64,000 bases of DNA, taken from Chimaeribacter arupi (GTDB taxonomy: Bacteria; Pseudomonadota; Gammaproteobacteria; Enterobacterales; Enterobacteriaceae). Positions 1-10,700 of this stretch are shown here, one piece after another (the first letter of the stretch is position 1; each line of letters starts with the position of its first letter). The stretch lies in the NCBI RefSeq assembly GCF_002858805.1, contig NZ_PJZI01000033.1, positions 1-64,000 on the forward strand, given 5' to 3'. The notes under the pieces are model-generated. The model was not told the DNA's origin, ran no database searches, and was given only the letters and a program-made list of their open reading frames with translations. Both the position numbers and the translations under genes were made by a program.

Positions 1-72
1 CAGAAGTGAAACGCCGTAGCGCCGATGGTAGTGTGGGGTCTCCCCATGCGAGAGTAGGGAACTGCCAGGCAT
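1..72 (+). rRNA. rrf: 5S rRNA, 3' part (cut by window start)
   Basis: These bases match the last 60 percent of enterobacterial 5S rRNA and end in the usual CCAGGCAT. They are identical to the corresponding part of the complete 5S copy at 196-315. The 5' end lies outside the window. It is the first of two 5S genes flanking a tRNA-Thr, an arrangement known from the E. coli rrnD operon. Confidence 0.95.
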
Positions 73-84
73 CAAATTTAGTGT

Positions 85-160
85 GCTGATATGGCTCAGT
101 TGGTAGAGCGCACCCTTGGTAAGGGTGAGGTCCCCAGTTCGACTCTGGGTATCAGCACCA
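85..160 (+). tRNA. thrV: tRNA-Thr (anticodon GGT)
   Basis: A 76-base cloverleaf: acceptor arms GCTGATA and TATCAGC, the D-loop run AGTTGGTAGA, anticodon stem CACCC/GGGTG around a loop with anticodon GGT, the T-loop GTTCGACTC and an encoded CCA end. It decodes ACC/ACU threonine codons. It lies between two 5S genes, as thrV does in the E. coli rrnD operon, and is probably processed from the rRNA transcript. Confidence 0.97.
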
Positions 161-195
161 GTTTTTAGCGGTTAGAGTTCGGCAAATAAAGAATT

Positions 196-315
196 TGCCT
201 GGCGGCACTAGCGCGGTGGTCCCACCTGACCCCATGCCGAACTCAGAAGTGAAACGCCGTAGCGCCGATGGTAGTGTGGGGTCTCCCCATGCGAGAGTAG
301 GGAACTGCCAGGCAT
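196..315 (+). rRNA. rrf: 5S rRNA
   Basis: A complete 120-base 5S rRNA starting TGCCTGGCGG and ending CCAGGCAT, with the two ends complementary (helix I). It is the distal gene of the rRNA operon and is followed 13 bases later by an intrinsic terminator. The 3' part is identical to the partial copy at 1-72, which suggests gene conversion or recent duplication. Confidence 0.97.
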
Positions 316-328
316 CAAACAGAGATGA

Positions 329-362
329 AGCCTCATGCGAAAGCATGAGGCTTTTTCTTTTT
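329..362 (+). terminator. rRNA operon terminator
   Basis: A perfect 10-bp stem (AGCCTCATGC / GCATGAGGCT) with a GAAA tetraloop is followed by a T-rich run. It sits right after the last 5S gene, so it should end rRNA operon transcription. Confidence 0.93.
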
Positions 363-578
363 CTGTCATTTATCCCCCACTTTTATGTTTTAATCACTTT
401 CCACGCCTTTGTTTAGCCCCTAATACGAACTTTCATACTCACTTTCCCACATTGCCCGACCAATCTGCGCGTAATATGACCCTCAATGCGCCGGGCTTAT
501 GCGCAGGGCAGTGAAACATTTTCATCTATTGCATGAAGACTCGACAAGTCGGGCAGAACCCGCTATCTTCGGGCATCT

Positions 579-602
579 AGAAGTCTAAACGTTTAAACGT
601 AT
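579..602. promoter_or_regulatory. Three tandem met boxes (MetJ operator) before metA
   Basis: Three adjoining 8-base units, AGAAGTCT, AAACGTTT and AAACGTAT, resemble the MetJ met-box consensus AGACGTCT. They end 18 bases before the metA start. MetJ with S-adenosylmethionine binds tandem met boxes cooperatively, so repression of metA by methionine sufficiency is inferred. Confidence 0.8.
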
Positions 603-620
603 GCTGTGAGGATATGAGCT

Positions 621-1550
621 ATGCCGATTCGGGTGCCGGATGAGTTGCCAGCCGTGAATTTTTTGCGTGAAGAGAATGTCTTTGTCATGACATCTTCCCG
701 TGCGAAGACACAAGAGATCCGTCCTTTGAAGGTTCTGGTACTTAATCTGATGCCGAAAAAGATCGAAACTGAGAACCAGTTTCTTCGGCTGCTTTCAAAC
801 TCGCCATTACAGATCGACATTCAATTACTGCGGATCGACAGCCGTGAGTCCAAAAACACTCCGGCTGAGCATCTCAATAACTTCTACTGTGATTTTGAAG
901 ATATTAAACACGAGAACTTTGACGGCCTGATTGTGACCGGCGCGCCATTAGGGTTGGTTGATTTTAATGATGTCGCTTATTGGCCGCAGATCGAACGCAT
1001 TGTGCATTGGGCAAAAGAGCACGTCACCTCGACATTATTTGTCTGTTGGGCGGTGCAGGCTGCATTGAATGTGCTGTATGGTGTGCCAAAAATGACCCGT
1101 GAAGTAAAGCTATCCGGTGTCTATCAGCATCAGACACTGCGGCCACATGCTTTGCTGACGCGCGGGTTTGATGAAACTTTCCTGGCACCTCACTCCCGTT
1201 ATGCCGATTTTCCAGCTGACGTGCTGCATGCATTGCCGGATCTGGATATCCTGGCGGAGTCGGAGGAAGCGGGGCCCTACCTGTTTGCGACGAAAGATAA
1301 GCGCATGGCGTTTGTCACCGGCCATCCAGAATATGATGCCGGCACATTAGGCGGGGAATACTTGCGTGATGCTGCTGCCGGTCTTGAACCTACGTTGCCG
1401 GTGAACTATTTCCCTCAGGACAACCCTGATTTGCCACCGAAAGCGAGCTGGCGCAGCCACGGGCACCTGTTATTCTCCAATTGGCTGAACTACTACGTTT
1501 ACCAGATCACCCCGTTTGATCTGCGTCAGATGAACCCTACGTTGGATTAA
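621..1550 (+). CDS. metA: Homoserine O-succinyltransferase
   Basis: This enzyme transfers a succinyl group from succinyl-CoA to homoserine, the first committed step of methionine synthesis in the cytoplasm. The 309-residue protein has the same length as E. coli MetA and near-identical ends ([12 protein letters not shown] and MNPTLD). The acyl-enzyme cysteine is Cys142 in FVCWAVQ. His235 and Glu237 in TGHPEYD complete the catalytic set of the family. The ATG follows GAGG at suitable spacing. The gene stands alone between an rRNA operon and aceB, with met boxes in front, so control by MetJ is likely. Confidence 0.98.
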   Translation: MPIRVPDELPAVNFLREENVFVMTSSRAKTQEIRPLKVLVLNLMPKKIETENQFLRLLSNSPLQIDIQLLRIDSRESKNTPAEHLNNFYCDFEDIKHENFDGLIVTGAPLGLVDFNDVAYWPQIERIVHWAKEHVTSTLFVCWAVQAALNVLYGVPKMTREVKLSGVYQHQTLRPHALLTRGFDETFLAPHSRYADFPADVLHALPDLDILAESEEAGPYLFATKDKRMAFVTGHPEYDAGTLGGEYLRDAAAGLEPTLPVNYFPQDNPDLPPKASWRSHGHLLFSNWLNYYVYQITPFDLRQMNPTLD

Positions 1551-1560
1551 TCTTTCCCCT

Positions 1561-1582
1561 ACGGCAGCCGACAGGCTGCCGT
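1561..1582 (+). terminator. Hairpin after metA, probable terminator
   Basis: A 9-bp perfect stem ACGGCAGCC / GGCTGCCGT with a GACA loop starts 10 bases after the metA stop. The following run is only moderately T-rich, so termination may be incomplete. Confidence 0.55.
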
Positions 1583-1736
1583 CTGCATTGTTCCCCCTCT
1601 CTTTGATCCTCCCCCGGCACTGCCTTAGCTTCGTGGCGTCCTTCGCTTCTTTTTTGAGATCCACTTCTTAATCACGATGAAAATTTCACAGCTCTAACCT
1701 TTTGCTTTAAAAGGCCCTTCTCAACATTAATAAATA

Positions 1737-1760
1737 AAATGGAAATCGTTTTTGATTTTT
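1737..1760. promoter_or_regulatory. IclR operator upstream of aceB
   Basis: TGGAAATCGTTTTTGATTTT closely matches the IclR-protected sequence in front of E. coli aceB (recalled as TGGAAATTGTTTTTGATTTT). It lies about 160 bases before the aceB ATG. IclR, encoded downstream at 6611-7444, should repress aceBAK from here. Confidence 0.75.
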
Positions 1761-1900
1761 TCGGTGTATGAATTATGCTCAGTGTTACCGGCGTAATATT
1801 GACCACCTCAATGAGGATCGTCCGGCAATCACACGATCGGGTTTGCTGTCCCAGAACGTATGTCTCAGTGATCTGTTTGACTTATGTGCAGGAGAACGTG

Positions 1901-3499
1901 ATGAATCAACCCACCTTAAGCCCGCCACTTAGCTTTACGCAGCCTTTTAATGGCCATGAAAAGGCGATACTGACGGAGCCGGCAATCCGGTTTGTGACTG
2001 ATCTGGTCAGCGAATTTACTCCCCACCGGAATCAGCTGCTGAAGGCGCGCCACGCCTGGCAGCAACAGATTGACGCCGGTACGCTTCCGAGTTTCATTCC
2101 GGAAACACTTTCCATTAGACAGAGTGAGTGGTCAATCCGCGGCATTCCTCAGGATTTGCAGGATCGCCGGGTTGAAATTACCGGGCCGGTCGAGCGGAAG
2201 ATGGTAATCAACGCGTTAAATGCTGATGTGAATGTCTTTATGGCGGATTTTGAAGATTCACTGGCACCGGATTGGCAAAAAGTCATTGAAGGGCAGATAG
2301 CATTACGTGATGCCGTTAACGGGACGATCTCTTATACCCACGAAAGCGGGAAAATTTATCAGCTTAAGCCTGCTCCTGCGGTATTGGTGTGCCGGGTACG
2401 GGGGCTGCATTTGCCGGAAAAGCATGTGCAGTGGCAGGGGGAAGCGATTCCCGGCGGGTTGTTTGATTTTGCCCTCTACTTTTTCCATAACTATCAGGCA
2501 TTACTGGCGAAGGGCAGCGGCCCCTATTTTTACCTGCCAAAACTGCAATCCTGGCAGGAAGCAGCCTGGTGGGGTCAGGTATTCAGCACCACTGAGGATC
2601 GCTTTTCTCTGCCGCGCGGCACCATTAAAGCCACGGTATTAATTGAGACGCTGCCGGCCGTATTCCAGATGGATGAGATCCTCTACCACCTGCGTGATCA
2701 CATCGTCGGGCTTAATTGTGGCCGCTGGGATTACATCTTCAGTTATATCAAAACATTGAAAAATCATAGCGACCGCGTATTGCCGGATCGCCAGTCCGTA
2801 ACGATGGACCAACCTTTCCTCGATGCCTATTCACGGTTGTTGATTAAAACCTGCCACCGTCGTGGTGCCTTTGCGATGGGCGGGATGGCAGCCTTTATCC
2901 CGAGCAAAGACCCTGAGCGTAATGCCGCGGTGCTCCAACGCGTTAAAGCAGATAAAGAGCGGGAAGCCGCCAATGGCCATGACGGCACCTGGATTGCCCA
3001 TCCCGGCCTGGCCGAAACGGTGAACGCAGTGTTTGATCATGCCTTAGGGGAGCGGCGTAACCAGCTTGATGTGTTGCGCGAACAGGATGCGCCCATCACT
3101 GCTGACGAACTGCTGGCTCCCTGCGCCGGTGAACGCACAGAGGAGGGGATGCGCGCCAATATCCGCGTGGCGGTGCAATACATTGAGGCATGGATTGGCG
3201 GCAATGGCTGTGTGCCGATTTACGGCCTGATGGAGGACGCTGCCACCGCGGAAATTTCCCGCACGTCCATCTGGCAGTGGATTCATCACCAGAAAAGCCT
3301 CAGTGACGGCCGTCCTGTGACCCGCGAGTTGTTCCGGCAGATGCTGGCTGAAGAGTTACACCGGATCCAACAAGAGCTGGGTGAAGAACGTTTCAATCGC
3401 GGCCGTTTTCCTGAAGCCGCACAACTGATGGAACGTATCACCACCCAGGATGAACTGGTCGATTTCCTGACGCTGCCCGGCTACGCGCTGCTGGCCTGA
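1901..3499 (+). CDS. aceB: Malate synthase A
   Basis: This enzyme condenses glyoxylate and acetyl-CoA to malate, the second step of the glyoxylate bypass. The protein is 532 residues against 533 in E. coli AceB, and it is highly similar throughout, e.g. VEITGPVERKMVINALNA, GLNCGRWDYIFSYIKTLKN and the C-terminal FLTLPGYALLA. The frame is open further upstream to 1775, but the ATG at 1901 follows AGGAGA by 7 bases and matches the family's N-terminus. It is the first gene of aceBAK, 30 bases before aceA, behind an IclR operator. Confidence 0.97.
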   Translation: MNQPTLSPPLSFTQPFNGHEKAILTEPAIRFVTDLVSEFTPHRNQLLKARHAWQQQIDAGTLPSFIPETLSIRQSEWSIRGIPQDLQDRRVEITGPVERKMVINALNADVNVFMADFEDSLAPDWQKVIEGQIALRDAVNGTISYTHESGKIYQLKPAPAVLVCRVRGLHLPEKHVQWQGEAIPGGLFDFALYFFHNYQALLAKGSGPYFYLPKLQSWQEAAWWGQVFSTTEDRFSLPRGTIKATVLIETLPAVFQMDEILYHLRDHIVGLNCGRWDYIFSYIKTLKNHSDRVLPDRQSVTMDQPFLDAYSRLLIKTCHRRGAFAMGGMAAFIPSKDPERNAAVLQRVKADKEREAANGHDGTWIAHPGLAETVNAVFDHALGERRNQLDVLREQDAPITADELLAPCAGERTEEGMRANIRVAVQYIEAWIGGNGCVPIYGLMEDAATAEISRTSIWQWIHHQKSLSDGRPVTRELFRQMLAEELHRIQQELGEERFNRGRFPEAAQLMERITTQDELVDFLTLPGYALLA

Positions 3500-3529
3500 A
3501 CCCGCCCTTATTGATAAAGGATCGCCGCT

Positions 3530-4837
3530 ATGACTCTCTCCCGTCACCAACAGATCTCTGCCCTTGAACAGCAGTGGAAAACCCCGCGCTGGGACGGCAT
3601 CACCCGCCCTTATCAGGCTGAAGAGGTGATCGCCCTGCGAGGCTCAGTGAACCCAGCCTGTACGCTGGCGCAATTAGGCGCTGAAAAATTGTGGAAGTTA
3701 CTGCACGGCGACGCGCGCAAAGGGTACGTCAACTGCCTCGGCGCTCTCACCGGCGGGCAGGCATTGCAACAGGCCAAAGCCGGGCTGGAAGCTATCTATC
3801 TCTCAGGCTGGCAGGTTGCGGCAGACGCCAACAGCGCTTCTGCCATGTATCCCGATCAGTCTCTCTATCCGGTAGATTCCGTACCGGCTGTGGTGAAGCG
3901 CATTAATAACACGTTTCGCCGTGCGGATCAGATCCAATGGGCGAAGGGCATCGGCCCGGGAGATCGCAGCTACACCGACTATTTTCTGCCGATCGTTGCC
4001 GATGCGGAGGCCGGTTTCGGCGGGGTGCTGAACGCGTTTGAACTGATGAAAGCCATGATCGAAGCGGGAGCGGCGGCGGTGCATTTTGAGGATCAGCTGG
4101 CTGCTGTGAAAAAATGCGGCCATATGGGCGGCAAAGTCCTGGTGCCGACGAAAGAAGCGGTGCAGAAGCTGGTCGCGGCAAGGCTGGCCGCAGATGTGTT
4201 GGGCGTGCCGACGCTGGTGGTGGCGCGCACGGATGCGGACGCCGCCGATCTGCTGACCTCGGATTGTGATCCTGAAGACAGCCGGTTCCTGACCGGGAAA
4301 CGCACGCCGGAGGGCTTTTTCTGCACCCGCGCCGGTATTGAACAGGCCATCAGCCGGGGCCTGGCGTATGCGCCTTATGCCGATCTGGTGTGGTGCGAAA
4401 CCTCCACGCCGGATCTCGCCGCCGCCCGTGAATTTGCGGAGGCTATTCATGCCCGTTTCCCCGGTAAACTGCTGGCGTACAACTGCTCTCCCTCCTTCAA
4501 CTGGAAGAAAAATCTGGATGACGCCACCATCGCCCGCTTCCAGGATGCGCTGGCGGAGATGGGGTACGTCTATCAGTTCATTACCCTGGCGGGCATCCAC
4601 AGCATGTGGTTCAACATGTTCGATTTGGCCCATGCCTATGCGCAGGGTGAAGGCATGAAGCATTACGTCGATAAAGTGCAGCAGCCGGAGTTTGAGGCCG
4701 GCCAGCGCGGCTATACCTTTGCTTCCCACCAGCAGGAGGTCGGCACCGGGTATTTCGACAAAGTCACTACGGTGATTCAGGGCGGCAGTTCGTCGGTCAC
4801 GGCATTGACCGGCTCCACAGAAGAACAGCAATTCTGA
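3530..4837 (+). CDS. aceA: Isocitrate lyase
   Basis: This enzyme cleaves isocitrate to glyoxylate and succinate, bypassing the decarboxylating steps of the TCA cycle during growth on acetate or fatty acids. The 435-residue protein is one residue longer than E. coli AceA. It carries the signature KKCGHMGGK at residues 194-202, whose Cys196 is the catalytic base, and ends [13 protein letters not shown] lies about 8 bases before the ATG. It is the second gene of aceBAK. A strong hairpin separates it from aceK. Confidence 0.98.
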   Translation: MTLSRHQQISALEQQWKTPRWDGITRPYQAEEVIALRGSVNPACTLAQLGAEKLWKLLHGDARKGYVNCLGALTGGQALQQAKAGLEAIYLSGWQVAADANSASAMYPDQSLYPVDSVPAVVKRINNTFRRADQIQWAKGIGPGDRSYTDYFLPIVADAEAGFGGVLNAFELMKAMIEAGAAAVHFEDQLAAVKKCGHMGGKVLVPTKEAVQKLVAARLAADVLGVPTLVVARTDADAADLLTSDCDPEDSRFLTGKRTPEGFFCTRAGIEQAISRGLAYAPYADLVWCETSTPDLAAAREFAEAIHARFPGKLLAYNCSPSFNWKKNLDDATIARFQDALAEMGYVYQFITLAGIHSMWFNMFDLAHAYAQGEGMKHYVDKVQQPEFEAGQRGYTFASHQQEVGTGYFDKVTTVIQGGSSSVTALTGSTEEQQF

Positions 4838-4841
4838 GGTG

Positions 4842-4868
4842 CACGAGGGCGGGCGGCCGCCCTCCGTG
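4842..4868 (+). promoter_or_regulatory. aceA-aceK intercistronic hairpin
   Basis: CACGAGGGCGG and CCGCCCTCCGTG pair into an 11-bp stem with one bulge and a GCGG loop. The stem starts 4 bases after the aceA stop and ends 5 bases before the aceK AAGGAGG. In E. coli the same junction carries REP-type stem-loops associated with much lower aceK than aceA expression. The same role is inferred here from position. Confidence 0.7.
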
Positions 4869-4883
4869 TTCAAGGAGGCAATG

Positions 4884-6632
4884 ATGGCAGAGGCAATGGA
4901 AACCCTGATTGCGCATACCATCCTTCAGGGGTTTGATGCGCAGTATGGCCGCTTTCTGGAGATCACTGCCGGGGCGCAGCAACGGTTTGAACAGGCGGAC
5001 TGGCCCGCCGTGCAACAGGCGATGAAACAGCGCATTCATCTGTATGATCATCACGTCGGCCTGGTGGTGGAACAACTGACCTGCATCACCGGGCCGCGCA
5101 TGCATGACGCCGCCTTTATCAGCCGTATCAAAACAATTTACACCGGGCTGCTGCCGGACTACCCCCGCTATGAAATTGCAGAAAGCTTCTTTAATTCTGT
5201 CTACTGCCGCCTTTTCCATCACCGGGATTTAACCCCGGACAAACTGTTTATCTTCAGTTCACAGCCCCCGGCCCCCTTCCATCATGTTCCCCGGCCGTTG
5301 GCTCGCCCTGTCAGGCCGGTGCAGGGCATCGCCGCCATGCTGCACACCCTGCTCAGCGATCTGCCGTTGCGCCTGCCGTGGGAGGATCTGCCGCGGGACG
5401 TCCGGGCCATTGAGCGGGTACTGTGGCAACAGTTTGGCACCCCGGCGCTGGCGGAGGCACAGTTTGAGATAGCCAATGAGCTTTTTTACCGTAATAAAGC
5501 GGCATGGCTGGTCGGCAAAATCCGGCTGGCGGGCGAGGTTGCACCTTTCCTGCTGCCGCTTCATCAGAGTGACGAGGGCGCGTTGTTTGTCGACACCTGC
5601 CTGACCGGGCAGGATGACGCAAGCATCGTGTTTGGCTTTGCCCGTGCCTATTTTATGGTGTATGCCCCGTTTCCGGCGGCGCTGGTGGAGTGGCTGCGGG
5701 AAATTCTGCCCGGTAAAACGACTGCCGAACTTTACATGGCGATTGGCTGCCAGAAGCACGGAAAAACAGAGTATTACCGTGAATACCTGGCGTTTATGGC
5801 CCGGCATGACGAACAGTTCATTATCGCGCCCGGCGTGCGCGGCATGGTGATGCTGGTGTTTACACTGCCCTCGTTTGACCGGGTGTTTAAAGTTATTAAA
5901 GACAACTTTGCCCCGCAAAAAGAGGTCAGCGCCGCGCGGGTGCGTGCCTGTTACCAGTTGGTAAAGGAGCACGACCGGGTCGGCCGCATGGCAGACACCC
6001 AGGAATATGAGAATTTTGTCATCGACAAACAGGCCATCGCTCCCGCTTTACTGGCAGAGCTATGGCGGGAGGTGCCGGAAAAGCTGGAAGATCAAGGTGA
6101 TAAACTGCTGATACGCCATCTCTATATGGAGCGGCGGATGATGCCGCTGAACCTCTACCTGGCCGAGGCGGATGAGGCGCAGCAGCGCGCGGCGATTGAG
6201 GAGTACGGTAACGCCATCAAACAGTTGGCGGCCGCCAATATTTTCCCCGGTGACATGCTGTTCAAGAATTTTGGCGTCACCCGCCATGCGCGCGTGGTGT
6301 TTTATGACTACGACGAAATCTGCTACATGACGGAGGTCAACTTCCGTGATATCCCCGCTGCGCGCTATCCCGAGGATGAGCTGTCAGCGGAGCCCTGGTA
6401 CAGCGTCGCGCCCAACGATGTCTTCCCAGAGGAGTTCCGCCATTTCCTCTGCGGGGATCGCCGCATCCGGGCACTGTTTGAAGAGCTGCATAACGACCTG
6501 TTCAGCGCAGAGTACTGGCGGAGCCTGCAACAGCGGATCCGCCGCGGCCATATTGAGGATGTCTTTGCCTATCGCCGCTGCCGGCGCTTCAGCCAGCGTT
6601 TACCGGAGAATCAGCTGCGCGTGCCGCCGTAA
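4884..6632 (+). CDS. aceK: Isocitrate dehydrogenase kinase/phosphatase
   Basis: A bifunctional enzyme that phosphorylates isocitrate dehydrogenase to divert isocitrate into the glyoxylate bypass and dephosphorylates it when the bypass is not needed. The predicted protein is 582 residues (E. coli 578) and conserved from [14 protein letters not shown] on. It includes the nucleotide-site region [15 protein letters not shown] and the kinase-type motif [28 protein letters not shown]. The start is the second of two adjacent ATGs, 5 bases after AAGGAGG; 4881 is equally possible. The 3' end overlaps the convergent iclR by 22 bases. E. coli has arpA at this place; none is present here. Confidence 0.96.
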   Translation: MAEAMETLIAHTILQGFDAQYGRFLEITAGAQQRFEQADWPAVQQAMKQRIHLYDHHVGLVVEQLTCITGPRMHDAAFISRIKTIYTGLLPDYPRYEIAESFFNSVYCRLFHHRDLTPDKLFIFSSQPPAPFHHVPRPLARPVRPVQGIAAMLHTLLSDLPLRLPWEDLPRDVRAIERVLWQQFGTPALAEAQFEIANELFYRNKAAWLVGKIRLAGEVAPFLLPLHQSDEGALFVDTCLTGQDDASIVFGFARAYFMVYAPFPAALVEWLREILPGKTTAELYMAIGCQKHGKTEYYREYLAFMARHDEQFIIAPGVRGMVMLVFTLPSFDRVFKVIKDNFAPQKEVSAARVRACYQLVKEHDRVGRMADTQEYENFVIDKQAIAPALLAELWREVPEKLEDQGDKLLIRHLYMERRMMPLNLYLAEADEAQQRAAIEEYGNAIKQLAAANIFPGDMLFKNFGVTRHARVVFYDYDEICYMTEVNFRDIPAARYPEDELSAEPWYSVAPNDVFPEEFRHFLCGDRRIRALFEELHNDLFSAEYWRSLQQRIRRGHIEDVFAYRRCRRFSQRLPENQLRVPP

Positions 6633-7444
6633 GCCTGCGTCACCTCTTTAGCCGCGTGGATAACCAGCGCGCCCAGTTCCGTCACGCGGTCATCTGTGAT
6701 GCGGGAAACCGGCCCGGAAAGGGAGATCGCCGCGTAGGCGTCCTGGTGCTCATCAAAAATGCAGGCGGCGACGCAGCGCAGGCCAAGCGCATGTTCTTCA
6801 TCATCAAATGAATAACCCCGTTTGCGGGTCTCTTCCAGCGCTTGCCGCAACTTAGCGGGGGCGGTCAGCGTGCGCGGCGTATAGCTGTGCAGGCCGGTTT
6901 TGTGCAACAGCGCCACGACCCTTTCTTCCGGCAGGGTGGAAAGGAACGCCTTCCCGGCCCCGGAGGCGTGCAGCGGCAGTTTGCCGCCAATCGGCGCGGA
7001 CATACGCATCAGTGCGTTGCATTGCACCTGGTCGATGATGATGACCTGGGAATCGCTGTGGTCGAACACCGCCAGATTTACCGTCTCGCCGGACTCTTCC
7101 ATCAACCGGCGCAGCACCGGGTGCACCATCGCCAGCAGGTTGCGGCTCTGCAAGAAACTGCTGCCGACCACAAAGGCGTGTGCGCCAATGGTCCACAACC
7201 CCAGGTCGCCCACCTGCCGCACAAACCCCTGTTGCTGCATGGTGGTCAGCAAACGGTGGGTGGTGGAGTTCGGCAACCCGGCCTGCTGGGCGAGGTCAGT
7301 CAACGCCACGCTGCCGTGTGACGCGGCAATATATTCCAGCAGGGTAAGCCCGCGCGTCAGAGACTGTACCTGGCCGGTAGCCGCAGGGGCGGAGGCCGCA
7401 GCGCGGGGCTTTTTACCGCGTTTGGCAGGGGAAGACGTGACCAT
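6611..7444 (-). CDS. iclR: Transcriptional repressor IclR of the acetate operon
   Basis: An IclR-family repressor of 277 residues. The N-terminal winged helix-turn-helix lies at about residues 28-85 ([21 protein letters not shown]). The effector-binding domain follows, with [14 protein letters not shown] and [15 protein letters not shown] typical of IclR. Glyoxylate and pyruvate bind this domain in the E. coli protein. The gene is convergent with aceK (22-base overlap) and divergent from metH. A probable IclR box lies 38 bases in front of its own start, so autoregulation is inferred. The first 27 residues are basic and low in complexity. Confidence 0.95.
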   Translation of the reverse strand: MVTSSPAKRGKKPRAAASAPAATGQVQSLTRGLTLLEYIAASHGSVALTDLAQQAGLPNSTTHRLLTTMQQQGFVRQVGDLGLWTIGAHAFVVGSSFLQSRNLLAMVHPVLRRLMEESGETVNLAVFDHSDSQVIIIDQVQCNALMRMSAPIGGKLPLHASGAGKAFLSTLPEERVVALLHKTGLHSYTPRTLTAPAKLRQALEETRKRGYSFDDEEHALGLRCVAACIFDEHQDAYAAISLSGPVSRITDDRVTELGALVIHAAKEVTQAYGGTRS

Positions 7445-7481
7445 GGCGAAATCCTTTATAAAGGGTGCGAAAGAGAAAATG

Positions 7482-7496
7482 TGGAAGTGGTTTTCA
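7482..7496. promoter_or_regulatory. IclR box in front of iclR
   Basis: TGGAAGTGGTTTTCA fits the imperfect palindrome TGGAAATNATTTCCA described for IclR in three quarters of its positions. It lies 38 bases upstream of the iclR start on the opposite strand, consistent with negative autoregulation. Confidence 0.65.
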
Positions 7497-7556
7497 TTTA
7501 ATCAGTATGGCGGACAAGCCCAGGGTTTGCTCATCCGATGAGTTAATCGGCATAAC

Positions 7557-7569
7557 TGAAAAAGTCTCA
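7557..7569. promoter_or_regulatory. Possible MetR half-palindrome before metH
   Basis: TGAAAAAGTCTCA differs at one position from the MetR consensus TGAA-N5-TTCA and lies 134 bases upstream of metH, which MetR activates in E. coli. The match is short and could be chance. Confidence 0.3.
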
Positions 7570-7702
7570 ATATGGCGCATGGGGGCGGCTGAAAAACTTG
7601 TGTTAGGATGGCGGTTGTCTGATTTTTCAGCACGTCGTCAGGTGCGCCATCGCATACAGGTGCCGGGCCGGCCGCCCGGTAAAAGGTAAGGGTTGAAACA
7701 GA

Positions 7703-10700
7703 GTGACAAATCGAGCAGAAGCGCTGCGTTCGCAGCTTGCCCAACGTATTTTGGTGTTGGATGGCGGCATGGGCACCATGATCCAGAGTTACCGGCTGGA
7801 AGAGGCGGATTACCGGGGCGAGCGGTTTGCGCACTGGCAAAGTGACCTGAAAGGAAACAACGACCTGCTGGTACTGACCCGGCCGGAAGTGATTACTGCC
7901 ATCCATTACGGCTACCTGGAAGCCGGGGCGGACATCCTCGAAACCAATACCTTTAACGCCACACCGATCGCGATGGCCGATTACCACATGGCATCGCTCT
8001 CTGCGGAGATTAACTACGAAGCCGCCCGGCTGGCGCGGATCTGCGCCGATGAGTGGACGGCACGCACCCCGGAGAAGCCGCGCTACGTGGCCGGGGTACT
8101 CGGCCCGACCAACCGGACGGCATCCATTTCCCCTGACGTTAACGACCCTGCTTTCCGCAATATCTCGTTTGATCAGTTGGTGGAGGCCTACCGGGAATCC
8201 ACCCGGGCGCTGATTGAGGGCGGGGCCGACCTGATCATGATCGAAACGGTGTTCGACACCCTGAATGCCAAAGCCGCAACCTTTGCCGTGGAAAGCGAAT
8301 TCGAGGCGCTGGGCGTCGAACTGCCGGTCATGATTTCCGGCACCATCACCGATGCTTCCGGGCGCACGCTCTCCGGGCAGACCACCGAAGCGTTCTATAA
8401 CTCGCTGCGCCACGTGCGGCCGCTCTCTTTTGGCCTTAACTGTGCGCTGGGGCCGGACGAGTTGCGTCAGTATGTGCAGGAGTTATCGCGCATTGCCGAA
8501 TGCTACGTGACGGCCCACCCGAATGCCGGGCTGCCCAACGCCTTTGGCGAGTATGATCTGGGCGCTGACGAGATGGCGGCCCAGATTGGTGAGTGGGCGC
8601 GCGCTGGTTTCCTTAACATTGTCGGCGGCTGCTGCGGCACCACGCCCCAGCACATCGCTGCCATTGCGCGCGTGGTCGAGGGCGTTGCCCCGCGCCCGTT
8701 GCCTGACATCCCGGTCGCCTGCCGCCTGGCGGGCCTGGAGCCGCTGACCATCGATGCCAACACCCTGTTTGTGAACGTGGGGGAACGCACCAACGTCACC
8801 GGCTCGGCACGGTTCAAGCGGCTGATTAAAGAAGAAAAATATGCCGAGGCGCTGGATGTGGCGCGCCAGCAGGTGGAAAGCGGCGCGCAGATCATCGACA
8901 TCAACATGGATGAAGGGATGCTGGATGCCGAAGCCGCGATGGTGCGTTTCCTTAACCTGATTGCCGGTGAGCCGGATATCGCCCGTGTGCCGATCATGAT
9001 CGACTCTTCCAAATGGGAGGTCATCGAAAAAGGGCTGAAGTGTATTCAGGGCAAAGGCATCGTGAACTCCATTTCAATGAAGGAGGGCGAGGCGGCCTTT
9101 ATCCACCATGCGAAGCAGGTACGGCGCTACGGCGCGGCAGTGGTCGTGATGGCCTTTGATGAAGATGGCCAGGCGGACACCCGAGCACGCAAAATCGAGA
9201 TCTGCCGCCGCGCCTACCGCATCCTGACAGAGGAAGTGGGCTTCCCGCCGGAAGACATCATTTTCGACCCGAACATTTTCGCCGTGGCCACCGGCATTGA
9301 AGAGCACAACAACTATGCGGTGGACTTCATCGGTGCCTGTCGTGACATCAAAACCGAGTTGCCGCACGCGCTGATTTCCGGCGGCGTCTCCAATGTCTCT
9401 TTCTCGTTCCGCGGCAATGACCCGGTGCGCGAGGCGATTCACGCGGTATTCCTCTACCACGCGATCCGCAATGGTATGGACATGGGCATCGTCAACGCCG
9501 GGCAACTGGCGATCTATGATGACCTCCCGGCCGAACTGCGGGACGCGGTAGAAGATGTGGTGCTGAACCGCCGTGCGGACGGTACTGAACGGCTGCTCGA
9601 ACTGGCAGAAAAATACCGCGGCAATAAAGAGGGTGGGGAAACCGCCAAAGTGCAGGCGGAGTGGCGCGCCTGGCCGGTCAACAAGCGGCTGGAATATTCG
9701 CTGGTCAAAGGCATCACCGAGTTTATTGAGCTGGACACCGAAGAGGCACGGCAGGCGGCAGCAAGGCCGATTGAGGTCATCGAAGGCCCGCTGATGGATG
9801 GCATGAATGTGGTGGGTGACCTGTTCGGTGAGGGCAAAATGTTCCTGCCGCAGGTGGTGAAATCGGCGCGGGTGATGAAGCAGGCGGTGGCCTACCTTGA
9901 GCCGTACATTGAAGCCAGCAAACAGCAGGGCAGCACCAACGGCAAGATCCTGCTGGCGACGGTAAAAGGGGACGTGCACGACATCGGCAAAAACATTGTC
10001 GGCGTGGTGTTGCAGTGCAATAATTATGAAATCATCGATCTGGGCGTGATGGTGCCCACGGACAAAATCCTGAAAACCGCGATTGAACAGAAGGTGGATA
10101 TCATTGGCCTGTCGGGGCTGATCACACCGTCACTGGATGAAATGGTCAACGTTGCCAAAGAGATGCAGCGCCAGGGCTTTACCCTGCCGTTACTGATTGG
10201 CGGCGCCACCACCTCGAAAGCGCATACGGCAGTGAAGATCGAGCAGAACTACAGCGGGCCGACGGTCTATGTGCAGAACGCCTCACGTACCGTGGGCGTG
10301 GTGTCAGCGCTGCTGTCTGATACCCAGCGTGATGAGTTTGTGGCGCGTACCCGCAAAGAGTACGAGACGGTGCGCATCCAGCACGGGCGTAAAAAGCCGC
10401 GCACCCCACCGGTGACGCTGGCGGCGGCGCGGGAAAATGCGCTGTCGCTGGACTGGGACGATTACACCCCGCCGGTGGCCCACCGCCTGGGCGTGCAGGC
10501 GGTCAGTGTCAGCATTGACACCCTGCGCAACTACATCGACTGGACGCCGTTCTTTATGACCTGGTCGCTGGCCGGCAAATACCCGCGCATTCTGGAAGAT
10601 GAGGTGGTAGGGGAAGAGGCGAAACGCCTGTTTGCCGATGCCAACGCGATGCTCGACAGCCTGGCCGCCAGCACATCCCTGACGCCGCGCGGTGTGGTGG

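Noticed and set aside
3803-4921. 372-codon open frame on the minus strand across aceA
   Set aside because: It lies antisense to a clearly conserved gene. GC-rich codon use opens such frames, and the translation has no family resemblance.
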